Assembly (NCBI GenBank): GCA_024516155.1 | Contig: JAJJXM010000020.1 | Span: forward strand, 62,001 to 126,000 | Direction of reading: 5' to 3' | Length of the DNA: 64,000 nt | Source of the DNA: Pyronema omphalodes | Taxonomy: Eukaryota > Ascomycota > Pezizomycetes > Pezizales > Pyronemataceae | Shown here: piece by piece, positions 34,717 through 46,679 of the stretch | Numbering within the stretch: the first letter of the stretch is position 1 | Layout: each line of letters opens with the position of its first letter | Position numbers and translations under genes: made by a program | The notes under the pieces: generated by a model | What the model saw: only the letters and a program-made list of their open reading frames with translations | Database searches by the model: none | Told to the model about the DNA's origin: nothing

Positions 34717-35998
34717 TTCCAGAATTCACCATGCAGCCGCCACGAGTCACGGTGTTAGCGGAACCCACGCCCAAAAGTATATCATCGTACCCTGACAGCG
34801 GCGGAACAGACAATAACCAACGCATCTCTTAGTGTATAGAGAAAAGGCAGAGACAGTGTTATCAGAAAACAAAGGGGGGGGGGGGGGTGGGCGAGAATAA
34901 CAATGAAAGGTTTCGGGCTCATTTCTGTGTTTTTTTTCACATTAATATATACCCAAACCTCAGGTTATGATACGGCCCCGATAATGTAAATACAAAACGT
35001 TTGTACCGCTGTCTCATTGTCCAATGTCCGTCGTATGTAAAACCCATATCGCGTCTTCCCGTCTAGAGCGCTGTGCCCGGGCGTCACTGTTGGCAGCTGT
35101 GCCTCGCCTCACCTTTGTTCGCGGCACTCCTCCTTCTGCCTTCGGTAAATAATTCCCCTCAAGTATGTTTTCTGTTTAGTTTCGTGCTTAGGCTATTTAT
35201 GTTTAAAGTTGCCTTTGGAATTTTCTTTAACGTATTTTTGGAATCGTGTTTCGTCTGCATTTGGTTTTGTGTTTAATTTTGGAGACGAAGCTGTTGTCTG
35301 ATGATGATTAGTCCGGTAGTGACGTGTGTTGCTCGGAAGTGAACATGTCATGGTCTTGGCGGCATAGGGGTTTGCCCTCTATGCTTCCTTCCGTTAAGAA
35401 TTGGTGATAACGTATGATGCGGTTGTTGAACTTTCACAACGGCCATATATACGAATCCTAAGAATATGTGTCGCATCAAGCAGCAGCTTATGGCCTAGAT
35501 ATTCAACAACAGGGAAGCTGGACATTTAAGTATGGTCGATTAGAAAAGATTTCTATTGATTCTGGAATAAGAGCCTGCTTAAACTAAATACTGAGGTAGA
35601 TATCAATAACGATAAAGTTTTATGCGATAAACCTACCCAGCAGGGAAGGCACAGACCGAGAGTAGCTCGGAGTCGTAGAATCACATGCAGGACCCAACCA
35701 CCCAACCAGCATCCAACAGTCAAACAAAACATAATTACGCATTCATCAACAAAGCAAATCCAGTATCCGAAATTCATCGAATCATTCAAGCCATGAAAGT
35801 ACACAAAACGACTCACATCTATTAACTTCCATCACTATTATCCAAACCAAAAAAACCAACGACACAGTGAGTAGTGTCGTGTCTACCGTAACTCATAACG
35901 GCCATATATCAAAACATCAAAGACGGAAAACGAAAACAAAAACAGAAACAAAGAACTCCAAACCCGCTTCAAAGCAGACCCAAAAATATTCTAACCTT
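34717..35998. other. Intergenic with G14 run and repeat family B copy 2
   Basis: No gene supported. A run of 14 G at 34874..34887 lies shortly after the gag ORF, in the place where a polypurine tract would sit. Repeat family B copy 2 is at 35316..35545. The rest is AT-rich and leads into the 3' end of the GATA exon. Confidence 0.5.
35316..35545 (+). repeat. Diverged dispersed repeat, family B copy 2
   Basis: Partner of 31525..31760, same orientation, estimated at 65-70% similarity by eye. Confidence 0.6.
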
Positions 35999-37075
35999 CT
36001 AATCTTCTAAACCCTTTGCGACTGGCGCTGGATCGGTCGCTTGAACGGCTGAAGTTGAAGCCTCTGTGGAAAATACAGGAACTGGAACTGCATCCTTCGG
36101 TTCCGTTAGGTTCGCCGGCTTCGCTACGGTTGCGATAGGATTTACATCCAAAACAGCCGATACCGGCTCAGAAGGAGGTATGTGTGTTTGACCCAGTTTG
36201 CAAACTGGTGTTGGAACAAGTTCACGCTGGGGGACGGGGGGAGGAGGCGCAAGGGTAGCAGGGTGAGTGGTAGGAAGTGCTTCAGTAATCATTGATGGTG
36301 TTGTTGCTGGGACGGCATTGAGGTTGGGAGGCTGAGTGCCTGATTGTGGGGTTTGCTGATTGATAATGGACGGATAATTAGGTGCTAGCATAGTCTGTTG
36401 AGGGACTTGCAGAGGCATTGAGACGGGCTGATAGACAATGCCAGATGGGACGCCATCCGGTAAGACCGGTATTCCAGGCGGGGGTATTTGTACCATCCCT
36501 CTTCCCTCAACAGTGAACACTTTACCAGTAACACTCTCCATGCCCTGAAAGCCATGCATGCCATGTTCCCATCCGCTCTGCATTGCAATGCCACCCACCC
36601 CAGCTTCCCTGCCTACTCCACCCGCACGTTCTATCACTTGCATCATTCCCGCCCCCGCTCCAGGCACCCTCGGTGCATCATCCGCAAAGACTGGTATGGG
36701 AAGCCCCTGCGCAACCGCTGCAGCAATTTGTACCTGTTTCTGTGCATTTGTTTTCCATTTGATCCCACAAGCATTACAAACGGTAACATTTTCGCCCTCA
36801 ATATCTGCTTTCCTCCACAAGGAAGTTTTGGAAGTTTGACAAAGATGACAAGATTTTGTAGGGTCCGCGATTCTGCCTTTTCTCGAACGGGGAGGTTTAG
36901 GAAGTTTCGGATCATGTTCGTGATTATAGTCGTAGTCGTAATTGTTGAGGTCATCGATTGAATGTGAAAGATCTGGGAAATCTTTTGGGTTGAGTTGGTT
37001 CTGGCTATTATTCCCGTCTATTGAAGATTGAGAAGCAGATGAGGCAGGATATTGATTGTGATGATTATGGAAGTG
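35999..37075 (-). CDS. GATA-type zinc finger exon, 5' exon unresolved
   Basis: An open frame of 1077 nt (358 codons plus stop) running from the acceptor ...GGTAG/CAC at 37075 to a stop at 35999. The finger is C-x2-C-x20-C-x2-C (CHLC at about 36850, CNAC at about 36770, with SLWRKADIEGENVTV between and GIKWKTNAQKQ after), preceded by a basic RSRKGRIADPTKS. The loop of 20 is longer than the usual 17-18. The C-terminal 240 residues are Pro/Gln/Val-rich and disordered. There is no in-frame ATG before the finger; the codon just upstream is TAG, and a TACTAAG branch-like site lies 12 nt before the acceptor, so this must be a downstream exon. The missing 5' exon is either a tiny one between 37076 and 37207 (an ATG at 37171 is in frame) or the SWC3 gene itself, whose stop is only 132 bp upstream. 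Confidence 0.75.
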   Translation of the reverse strand, partial: HFHNHHNQYPASSASQSSIDGNNSQNQLNPKDFPDLSHSIDDLNNYDYDYNHEHDPKLPKPPRSRKGRIADPTKSCHLCQTSKTSLWRKADIEGENVTVCNACGIKWKTNAQKQVQIAAAVAQGLPIPVFADDAPRVPGAGAGMMQVIERAGGVGREAGVGGIAMQSGWEHGMHGFQGMESVTGKVFTVEGRGMVQIPPPGIPVLPDGVPSGIVYQPVSMPLQVPQQTMLAPNYPSIINQQTPQSGTQPPNLNAVPATTPSMITEALPTTHPATLAPPPPVPQRELVPTPVCKLGQTHIPPSEPVSAVLDVNPIATVAKPANLTEPKDAVPVPVFSTEASTSAVQATDPAPVAKGLED

Positions 37076-37207
37076 CTACCATGGTATCTTAGTACAACCG
37101 GTAACTGCCAACATAGGTATATATTTAAAATAACAAAGCACAAGGAAGATCAGGTATGATTTCCAGCACATTTGTTATGTTAAGAATAAAGAATGCGTGT
37201 TTTTACA

Positions 37208-39600
37208 TTATTTCTTTTCGTTTGAAGCGAGAGAAGTACGAACCTTCTTGACGTGCTTCACTTTTGGACCCGATTTCGGCTGTTGTTGTCCATGACTTGG
37301 TGTACTCATACCGCTTTTGCTATCTCGCGCTGGAGTATGGCTGGAGTCCTTTATCGTTGGCCTGTGTTCCCGCGCTCGTGGTGGCGGCTCCATCCGTGTT
37401 TCGATATATGTCTTGGCGGGAATTGCTTCTCCCGGCTCTCGCTTAAGCCTATAGATAAGGAATGTATCACCAGCCCGCTTTTTGGTTTCCATAATCTCCT
37501 TCATATATGCTCGTGTGGTATCAGGGTCCGCAACAACCGCTTTCAATTGCTCAAGAATGCGAGGGTACGTGCTCTCCAAAACAATTGTAATCGGTTGATA
37601 GAATTCCTCCGTAGAACCTTCTGGTGTTCGAGTCACGATAAATGACGCAATCACTGTTGTTCCACGGTTTTGATACTCAAGAATCGTATGCCGTGGAAAA
37701 TGGAATCGATCTCCCTGACTGTAAGAATCGATAAACTCAAACACAATACCACAAAGTTCCTGCTTAGCGGGTTGAGGATATGCACGAGCTTTTGGTGCCG
37801 GACCGGGTCGCTGCTGGATAGGCTGCGGTGGCGGTGGCTGCTGATATTGCCTCATTTGAAGCTGCTGCTGTGGGTGTTGCTGATACATTTGCTGGTGTTG
37901 TATGGGGTGCATTTGCATCTGTTGTGGTTGCATAGGCTGTCCATGAGAGTGATATTGCGGCTGCTGGGGTGGAAATTGTTGTCTAGGAGGTTGAGGTTGT
38001 TGTATCTGTTGAGGTGGTGCAGGAGGGCGAGGTTGGCCGCCCAAAGGCCCCCCAGGGGGCGTATTATTGCTTGCCGCTGTGAGCTGGTCTATGTAACCCT
38101 GGAACTCTTGAAGTTGCTCTCGAGTGGCCTTACCAGATGCTACGATACGCATGAGTTCCTTGAGTTTGACATCTGTAGCAGCTTTCATGGCCAGCATTTG
38201 AATAACGGGATCCGGTCGTGGGGCTTGTGGCTGTTGTGGGGCTGAGGCAGATTGTGGGGGACGCTGTTGTGTTGGCTGCGCTTGTTGAAGTTGTGGCTGT
38301 TGTGGCTGTTGTTGTGGCTGTGGCGGAGCCTGTTGAACAGGAGGGTTGACAGTAGGCTGCGGTGCTGGCTGTATTGGAGTAACTTGAGAACGGATCTGGG
38401 GTTGAGGCTGTAGTGATTGTTGAGGTTGAGGTTGCATTTGAGAATGAGGTGGTTGCTGCGGTTGTAGTTGTGGTTGTGGTTGTGGTTGTGGTTGTGGCTG
38501 AGGCTGCGGCTGCGGCTGCGGCTGTAGAGGAGGTTGTAGAGGAGGTTGTGATTGTGGCTGCTGTAGCGGCCTCGGGGGTGCCTGTTGCATGCTTTGTGGT
38601 GCCTGTACTGGTAACTGTACTGGCTGCTGCATTACCTGTTGGGGTTGCGCAGGCCGGACTTGTGGTTGCATAGGTGCAGTAGGCATTTGATGTTGAGGAT
38701 TCACAGGAGCAACCGCAATAGCTTCTGTTCGGGGTATCATAACGGGTCCGTTCACTGCAGGGTTTGGGGGAGCTGATGGGGCCTGTTGTATGGGAACAGC
38801 CTGGACTTGTATTAAAGCAGGAGCAGGAACAGTATTTGGCTGTTGTAGCTGTTGTAGCTGTTGTGGCATAACCGCAACGCCGTTAGGTTGGATTATCGGC
38901 CCGTTTGGCATGGGGGGCCTTGGTGCCATTTGCATTGGAGGACCATGTTGTGGGGCCATCTGCATCTGAGGTTGCTGTAAATTTGGCGGTGGGTGATGTG
39001 GGATCTGCTGCTGAGGATGCTGCATCATAGGCTGCTGATGTGGGTGCGGCATTGTTTGTGGGCTGGGAGGTGGTAATGGCTGTTCCTTCAGAGGTCGAAA
39101 TACCTGATATAACCGTACATCAAATTTGTGAGGTTTGCAGTGCATGGTGGCATTTCCCAGCTTAACCATGGTATCCTTCCCTGGATTCTTCTCAATAATA
39201 GCCGGATCCAGCTTCCTCGACTTTAAAGGCTTCGTCCAGTATTTTTCGAAAATATCACCGTCAACCCATTTCCGCGTCGATCGAAGAAGGGATTCAGATA
39301 AAACTTTACTGCAGTGGCATGACTGTTAGTGATAGAAATGACATGACATTAAATACGGCGACGGAGACTGCACCTTTCAGCCACAGACTTGAAATCCTTC
39401 AACGGAAGGTCATCAGGTTGACACTCGGTGAGCACCGGTAGAGGTCCATCCCGATCGAATGACGTAGGAAAGGCTGGTTCGGGGGGCGGCGGAGGCGTAA
39501 CAACAGCTGGAGGAGCCGGAGCTGGAGTGATGCTGAGTCGTTTAGTCGTGGACTGAGAACGGGCGTTTGCAGTGGACGGACGCTTTCGTTTTTCACCCAT
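37208..39600 (-). CDS. SWC3: SWR1 complex subunit Swc3
   Basis: Subunit of the SWR1 remodeller, which exchanges H2A for H2A.Z in nucleosomes. The model is complement(join(37208..39308, 39374..39600)), 775 aa, with a 65-nt intron (GTGCAG...CTGCAG). Three blocks match the yeast protein in order. The first is the N-terminal SKVLSESLLRSTRKWVDGD / IFEKYWTKP with the downstream LGNATMHCKPHKFDVRLYQV. The second is a central helical segment DPVIQMLAMKAATDVKLKEL. The third is the C-terminal domain with FEFIDSYSQGDRFHFPRH, ILEYQNRGTTVIASFIV and a final GDTFLIYRL. About 300 residues between the first two blocks are Gln/Pro-rich, with long PQPQ runs, much larger than in yeast. The tail is Lys-rich (KVKHVKKVRTS). 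It is divergent from the coilin-like gene (396 bp between starts); the GATA exon lies immediately downstream on the same strand. Confidence 0.88.
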
Positions 39601-39996
39601 AATGAGCAATGGATTCTCTTCCCGAGCGACCGACTAAACCGATTATCGGATCGGAGGTGAGGGACGAGTGTAGGGTGGTGATTCGAGTCGTTCTGTCTGG
39701 TTAAAGGCAGCCGAGACGCGTTGCGGATTCGCAAATTGAACACAGACTAACCATGACGGGTAAGCTTGACAGAAGCTTGGCTTTAACCATATCCAGTTAG
39801 ATACCCCGCACTTTTACACCATTGCACCCCGGTCGACGCGCTATCTACATCACTACTTGACTAGGCTCTGTTTTAACCCGGTGCACGTCCAGCGTCTACG
39901 CAGGCGCGCGAGAACTCTGTCCCTCACCTCAAGCTCCCCCAAGTTCCGTAGCTGCAAACACTCAGTCTACTACTCCAACATTCATTCATATTCACC
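39601..39996. promoter_or_regulatory. Bidirectional promoter SWC3 / coilin-like gene
   Basis: 396 bp separate the two start codons. The sequence is CG-richer than the flanking accessory DNA, with no TATA box seen; it probably serves both nuclear genes. Confidence 0.55.
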
Positions 39997-42900
39997 ATGC
40001 GGCTTCGGCTGCAAATCTTCCGAAATGATCTCCCAGTTGTGAAGCTTATCTGGGAAACTACAACAAGACTCCAGCCTGGAACCGACGAGATTGTTTCAAA
40101 TTTACTCGCATCTGTTAACGAAATTTTTCCTCTCGAAGGATCTACGATTGGTCTTGAGGAATATGTTGTGGAGCTAGATGGTTTCGAAGTTTTACATTTT
40201 CAGGAACTTTCAACAGTTTTTAAGAACGATGATACCGTTACGTATGTTTATAGCTGACTCTGAGAATTTTATGGTCACTGATTGCTATATGTAGCATCCG
40301 ACCGTTATCTACCACCGAAATCAAGCAGCGTCGTCTGAGCGGTCGTCGACAAATATCTCTTGGTGGTCGAAAGCTGCTGGATGGTACACCATTCGGCAGG
40401 CCTTTCATACGTCGAGCACCCGACCGGCCACAAGTACTCATCCCGTCAGCTAAGCGAAGTAGGAGAGGCAGAGAAGTAGAGACCTCAACTTTACAGCTAA
40501 AAGATTGCCTCGAAGATGAAGATGATGATGAGGAAGAAGTCGACGAAGATTACCAGGAAGCAAGCGAGGAAGAGGATGAAGACGACGGAGATTACCAGGA
40601 AGCAGGCGAGGAAAACACCGATGATGCCAATACTGAAAATGAACAGGAGGTTACCTTTGACCCCAAACTACACAAGAAGGCCATTGTACGATTTGTTCCT
40701 AAAGAAGATGGTACCACTGACTACGAGGTCGATTTTGAAAATGATAACAACGGCATGGAATACGACGAAAGCGACGATGAAGATTTCCAACCGGAGACCG
40801 AAGCAGAATCTGACGCTGAATCTAATGCTGAATCTGAACCAGAGCCTGAGTCGACATCTAAGGAAGTAAAAGACTTACTACACCAGGAAATGGCGAAAAT
40901 TGCTCGACTTTTGGTACCTAAAACCCGCATAATACCGAATGCAGTACCGGCTTCATCATCAAATTCTTCCGACTCAGAAGCTGAAGTCATTAATAAGAAG
41001 GCTGCTCGGGCAAAGAAATTTAAAAGCCGCAAGGCACCTGAGCCGGCATCGGATTCATCTTCTTCATCATCAGACTCATCAGACTCCTCTAGTTCTGAAT
41101 CCTCCAGTTCGGAGTCCTCTGATTCTGAGTCCTCTAGGTCTGAGTCCTCAAGCTCTGATTCAGAACCTGAAGTTAGATCCTCCAAAAAGCAAAAAGACGC
41201 ACCTAAATCCACTCAACTTAAATCCACGGTAAAGCCCAAACCTGGCCCACCTGTTGCTCCTGGAACACTCCCCTACGAAGGAAATCCCAATACCAAGGCT
41301 CGCAATGCCCGTAAAAAGGCTATGAAGATCCTCAGCCAGCTCCAAGCCCGTGGAGCTGTTAGAAAAGACATGAGCTTAACACATGCCAAATCCATACTTG
41401 CAGAGCAAGGTTTAAGCTTCCAAAGCCCCCGAGAGATTATCGAGCAAGCTTTATCTACGCACGGATCTGCGAACCCACAGGCTGCTACCGTACCTCTGGT
41501 CCAGGCAGTTTCTACTCCTGAAGCACCAGAAGTTGTCATGGAAGACATTTCCACAGCAGCACCTGCGCCAGAACCTGCAACTGCAAAGCCCAAAAATATT
41601 ACTAAGCGTGAGAAGAAAGAATACAAAGCCGCTCTTGATGCGGGCCTCGTAGAGCCCGGCGATAGAGACGGATGGCTAGCACAAAGACGAGCACTCCAAT
41701 CCGACCAACATCCTCCTCCTCCACCACCACAACCCAAGCAGCCAGCTCCGCTAGAACGCGATATCCTTCCCGCTGTCTCCGCTACGCAGCAAGCTTCAGC
41801 TAACAAAAAATGGAAGAAAAACCGCACCCGTGATGTCCCGTCCACAAAAACAGTCTTCGACGAATGGGGTAATGAAGTAACCACAGCCAACGAGGAAGCT
41901 ATGGACGAATATACATACCTCGACTCCCAAGAACAGCAACCCTCTTTGACATGGCAGGATAGGGTCATTCTCAGCGCCGTAGAATGCGAGCTTCCTGATA
42001 CTACGCTTCCAACTCCTGACTTCCCCTTTGATCAGAGGCAACTACAGGACCAAAACACTGCCTTCAACAAAGGCAAGAAGAGAAAGCGTGGAAAGCACGG
42101 AAAGCAGACACAGCAGCAGTACCAGGAGCAGTACCAGGAGCAGTACCAGGAGCAATACCAGGAGGAAGGCCAGCAGCTTGAATACTACCCGGAAACCTAC
42201 TACGATGAACCCGTGCAGCCCCCACAACCTACCGAAGACACCAGTGATCTTCCTGCTCTTCCGGCGGATATGAACAGTCTCCCTGTGCTACAGTTGCCCG
42301 TCCTAAAAGGCATGGTAATAGCTTTCAAGCATCTTTCAATGATCAACTTTCAACCCATCATAACAGAGTACCGTACGGCTAAAGTTGATGCTGTCAACAC
42401 AGACGACGAAACTAATCCCATGTTGGAACTTACTCTGGCTTTGAGAGATAGACCACAAGCAGAGTATGATGAAGAAACTGGGGAACGGGTCTTGGGCAGG
42501 TTTGATATGCCTGGCGTGGAAACAGAGGCGGATGGATATTTGGAGTTGATGTTCAGTGAAATGCTTGAGCCAAAGATTGTGGCGATGCCGGAGGAGGGCG
42601 AGGGCCAGGTGGATATCCAACAGGAGGAGGATGATGGGAAGGGAGATAAGGAGGATCAGAGAGATAAGGGCGCAAAGGATTGGGATCAGCCAGAAGGGGG
42701 GTACGGAAATGGAGGGCTAGATTATGGGGATGACATTTACGATGACACACGATCCGGACCCAAATCAACGGGATCAAAGTCCAGGGGCAGTATGAACGAA
42801 ACAGCCCAGGAGAGGGAGCAGGAGGATACCGTAATGGCACCAGTGGTGCAAATGAATGAAGACGATATGAGACGATGGGAGGAGGAGACTTTTGGTGGAG

Positions 42901-43994
42901 TGCAAGAGAGCGAAGACGAACAGGAAGTTGAAAACGCGGCCCAAGCTGCCGCCGACGAGGATGACGAAGATTCGGAAAACGACGAAGACTACGACCCTGA
43001 GTTAACTGACGACGAAGAAGAAGAAGAAGAAGAAGTTCTTGAATACAGCACCGAATCAGCTTCTGATCTAGAGATGAGCGACGTCAATCAACCTTTAGGG
43101 GATGACGGTGATGAGATAATATCCGGCATGGACGAAAATCAAAATCTGGATTCGCAAGCCTTGCCGGAGACACAGACCTATCCTGATGCTCAAGCTCCGC
43201 CTATTTCTCAGCACCTGGAGGAAACTCCAGCTGAGGAAAACGAAGACGATAACAATAATAAACCATCAAGTTCAGCACCTGTAGAGCAACGCACACCTGT
43301 CGTCTGCCGCAAGCTCTCCCCTATCCTGTCTCCATTCCCAGTTCAATCCCCAACCTCAGCGGGAAGACAGGCATTAGAGAAGTTGGATGCAGAACTATCT
43401 GCGGCGGCCGCTCAATCCAGGACCCCACTCCCCGCTCCGTCACCAACCCCAGCCCCATTATCAACCCAACCCCCTGCGTCCGAAGTCCAGGTACCCGCTC
43501 CTGAAGCTCCTGATGCAAGCCGAGCAACGCCACCTGTCATAGCGGCTGCTCCTGCCAATGAGTCCACACCAGACAAGGCCGCTTCGACCGAGCCAGCTCG
43601 CCCAGTCTCCCGCTTCGACATAGATACGGATTCCGATGGTGAATTACCAAGTTTCGAAACCATCCTTTCACAGAGGTCGGCTGTAAAACCTGAACCTAAG
43701 GAGAGGGACAGCTCTGGTTCTGCCGCCTCTGGTACGTCTCAGCTACCGCCCTTGCCTGTGTTTTCACCGATTAATATCCGGACGCCTAAAAGTACTTCTA
43801 CAAAGAAGAGCGATGACGGAGAGTTCCAAGGGGATGTTGCGCGCCAGATTCTGAGGGAGTCATTAGGAGGTAATGGGAAGGTAATCGGACAGGGAATCGG
43901 GCAGGGACTACAGAGGAAGAAGAAGAAACCACAGGTTATTGATTTAGTTTCTAGTAGCCCGGAACCTGAGCCGTATCAGTGGGGAAAGGCGTGA
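39997..43994 (+). CDS. Coilin-architecture nuclear protein
   Basis: The model is join(39997..40241, 40295..43994), 1314 aa; the 53-nt intron (GTATGT...ATGTAG) joins DDTVT to IRPLSTTEI. Residues 1-125 form a ubiquitin-like N-terminal domain (MRLRLQIFRNDLP...). A long acidic and Ser-rich region follows (DSSSSSSDSSDSSSSESS near 350), then a basic NTKARNARKKAMK at about 414, similar to the RNA-type RNARR motif of coilins. Near 690 there is a tandem YQEQ repeat. Residues about 751-848 resemble the atypical Tudor domain at the coilin C-terminus: VLKGMVIAFKHLSM, a short loop, then a FQPIITEYRTAKVDAV strand pair and MLELTLAL. The C-terminus carries a probable SUMO-interacting motif, QVIDLVSSS (about 1294). 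In animals and plants coilin organises Cajal bodies for snRNP maturation. Similarity is judged by eye; the family assignment is likely, the function inferred. Confidence 0.75.
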
Positions 43995-46679
43995 TTTGGG
44001 ATGATATCATGAGATATGTGAACTATTTTTCTGATAATATTGTTTGATTTTTTACGGGAGATTGAATGTTGGATTTTGTGTGGGATATTGTTACTCATGA
44101 TGGTTGAAGTACGGAATAAGTACAGAATGAATAGGAAATGAATACAATTGTAATGACTTAACCCCCCAAAATTGAAAAACTAAGCTATTTTCTGGGCACC
44201 AATGCTTTTCGGGAAAGTCTTGTTTTTAGGTGAACTAGGTGACATCGTTTACATTTCCTAAAATACCACCAATAAGCCTCTCAAATTCCCATTTTCGAAA
44301 GCAAAAACCATACACATGCACATTTTCCCCCGCAGTGACACCGTCAAGGAAACCCTAATAATCCACTGATATAGAGTGACCGCTAATCAAAGCAACTTAA
44401 GCTCTGTTTTACATAAATAACAGGCACATCCCCGTTAGAGAACAGATTCCAACCATGACGCAACAAGTCCATGGAATATAGTGAACTCTTGAGCAGTTGA
44501 ACTGTCTTTGACTACTATTATTCTAGGAATTTGCGTCATTTCGAAAATTTCAGGATCGGTGGTAATGGTAGTGGTAGTTGTACTAAAGTTTTCCATAACT
44601 TATTTTCCTCCCCTTTGCATATGATACAATCGCAATCTCATCAACCTGTAACTCACACACTTACCGGGTTTTATGACCCCTGACTTACTGAATACCTTTA
44701 TGGCTTTAATGTTCTGCTACCTTGCTGAAGTTAGCCTAATGACACCTGTAGTTGGTTCCTAATTCCGAATCCTCTAATCTCACAGTATTCCCCATGGTCC
44801 ATGGCTCCTTCCGGACCGTGAACTGCATACTCCATCCCGGCCTGAAAGGTTATTTAACTACATTCAACCGCAGCCTAGGAAGCTAAGAGTCAATGCTGAA
44901 ACAGTTCCAGTCGACAAAATCCAGGAATTCTTTTTAGTATTTACATATCTTTCTTTCCATTCCTCCCAGCAGCATAAACCACGCTGTAATACATTACCCA
45001 CACCCCCCCCTCCCACTTTGGACCGCTAGTTTGGTATTGTCTTGGAATGCAGGAAGTGCAGGAAGTGACAGAAAAGCTGGTACTGGGATGGGCTAAGTTT
45101 CCCCTGGTTGTAGAGCTTGATAAATACTAGACACTGTACATATGTAAGGTGGCAATGGAGAGGATAAAGGAGGTGATTAGAGTAGGTTAATGATTAGCAT
45201 GATATGGGGTGTTAGGTAGCAGCCAAAATACTTCGGGTCTAAGGAGGTTTTGTTGTGGAATGTCGGTCTTGTGATATAAATCCAGTAATGGCAAATGCTT
45301 AACAAACAACAACAACAACCCCCCTCCCCTCCACACACACGCACACTGACCCTGCATCATTATATGGCGCACTAGGTAGTGGTTAAAAAGGATGGGAATT
45401 TTAATTATTTCTGTTGTAGAATACCAGTCTTGTCCAGAGCCCATCGCGGTCCATACAGGACCATATGTGGTTGTCCGAGGCAGTCTGTAATTGAAAAGGA
45501 CCGCTGCTATACGGTCCGATTTCGTCTGTGGAACTAGAAGACCGACGGCACCGCAGGACTGTGGGTTTGCTGAGAAACCTTCTCGGTAGCGGTGAGGTAG
45601 GAACTATCCGTGATGTTCTTAGCTGCAGAAGGCCGTTTTTCGTATTGTAGAGGATAGGCCCTCCACCATTCACTGTAGTAAACACTGTAAAGCCCACCGT
45701 GGGCACATAATGGTCATGTTGAAGGAAGATCTGGGTAATACTTCCGTTGCTTGTCGAAGTACAGCTCTAGTACGTATATATATTCTGGCTATCTCTGGAT
45801 TCCATCATCATAATTAATCCTGTTAGATCCGTCTCCTTTTAGATGTCTTATGGTCCATCTTCTGCCTGCAAAAACTTTTGACATCCCTCGATGCGGCTGT
45901 GAGTCTCAAATCAACATGTACCACTCAATATTGATTAGTGAACAATATCTGGTATATCCTCATTTTTCTCTTTAATGCACCTGGCCACCAAATCGATGGC
46001 CAGACACCCTTCCCTTCCTCTCAAGTGCCTGCACATGTCGAGACAGATCTATTCACAGTTAAAGCACAATGCCTTCCGGTCTATCAACGCTACTAAGTAA
46101 TCTCTTTACAATCTAGACAATTAATTATACCCGGCTTTCTCGAATGAGGATAGGAATTTCTGGGCAAAATTTTATACTGTGCTCACCCACAGCTACCTGC
46201 GAGTGATGGTTCATGGTCCTGGGTATGGTCACCCACAGTCACCTGTGGGCGGTCCTGTCCATGGTGCTGCAAAAACTGCCAGTCCTGATCATACTACAGT
46301 ACTGGATCGCGAGTGGTGGTCCGATACCATCTACAGCAAGTGCCAGACCAGACGGAGTATGGGGAGTTCTGGTCTTGTATCTGCACTCCTAGGCAGAAAT
46401 TGCCCCTCCAGCGTTCGCTCTTGGGATTACACCCTCATGTCCGGAATCTCTGTATGTAGTCTTTGGGCTTTGATTACACGCAACTGATCCTTGGCATGAA
46501 TTTTGATTCTCTCACAAACATCTACAACTAATGTGAAAAGCGGGAAACCTTCGGGTTGCTTCAAAAGTTTTGTTCCGTAAAACATCTCTGTAAGTGAATA
46601 AAACAAGTATACATATTAGCTACTAACTTTCGTCACCTCAAATGGCCGGCCGCAATTCCGTTCCTTCCTTTGACCAGGA
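43995..46679. other. Gene-poor region
   Basis: AT-rich flank of the coilin-like gene, then repeat debris. A weak match of repeat family C (GAAAAGCTGGT.CTGGGAT and GTAGCA..CAAAA blocks) lies at about 45075..45260. A GGTCCTG/CACCCACAG-rich stretch occupies about 46185..46270. Small ORFs at 45401..45706 (-) and 46179..46487 (+) show no recognisable motif. Confidence 0.45.

Noticed and set aside
37208..39600. Identification as SAGA subunit Spt20
   Set aside because: The Gln-rich centre suggested Spt20, but the WVDGDIFEKYW, DPVIQMLAMKAA and ILEY...SFIV blocks correspond in order to Swc3.
46179..46487. 102-codon plus-strand ORF with repeated GPGYGHPQSPVGGPVHG-like segment
   Set aside because: Made of a local GGTCCTG/CACCCACAG repeat; no family resemblance or regulatory context.
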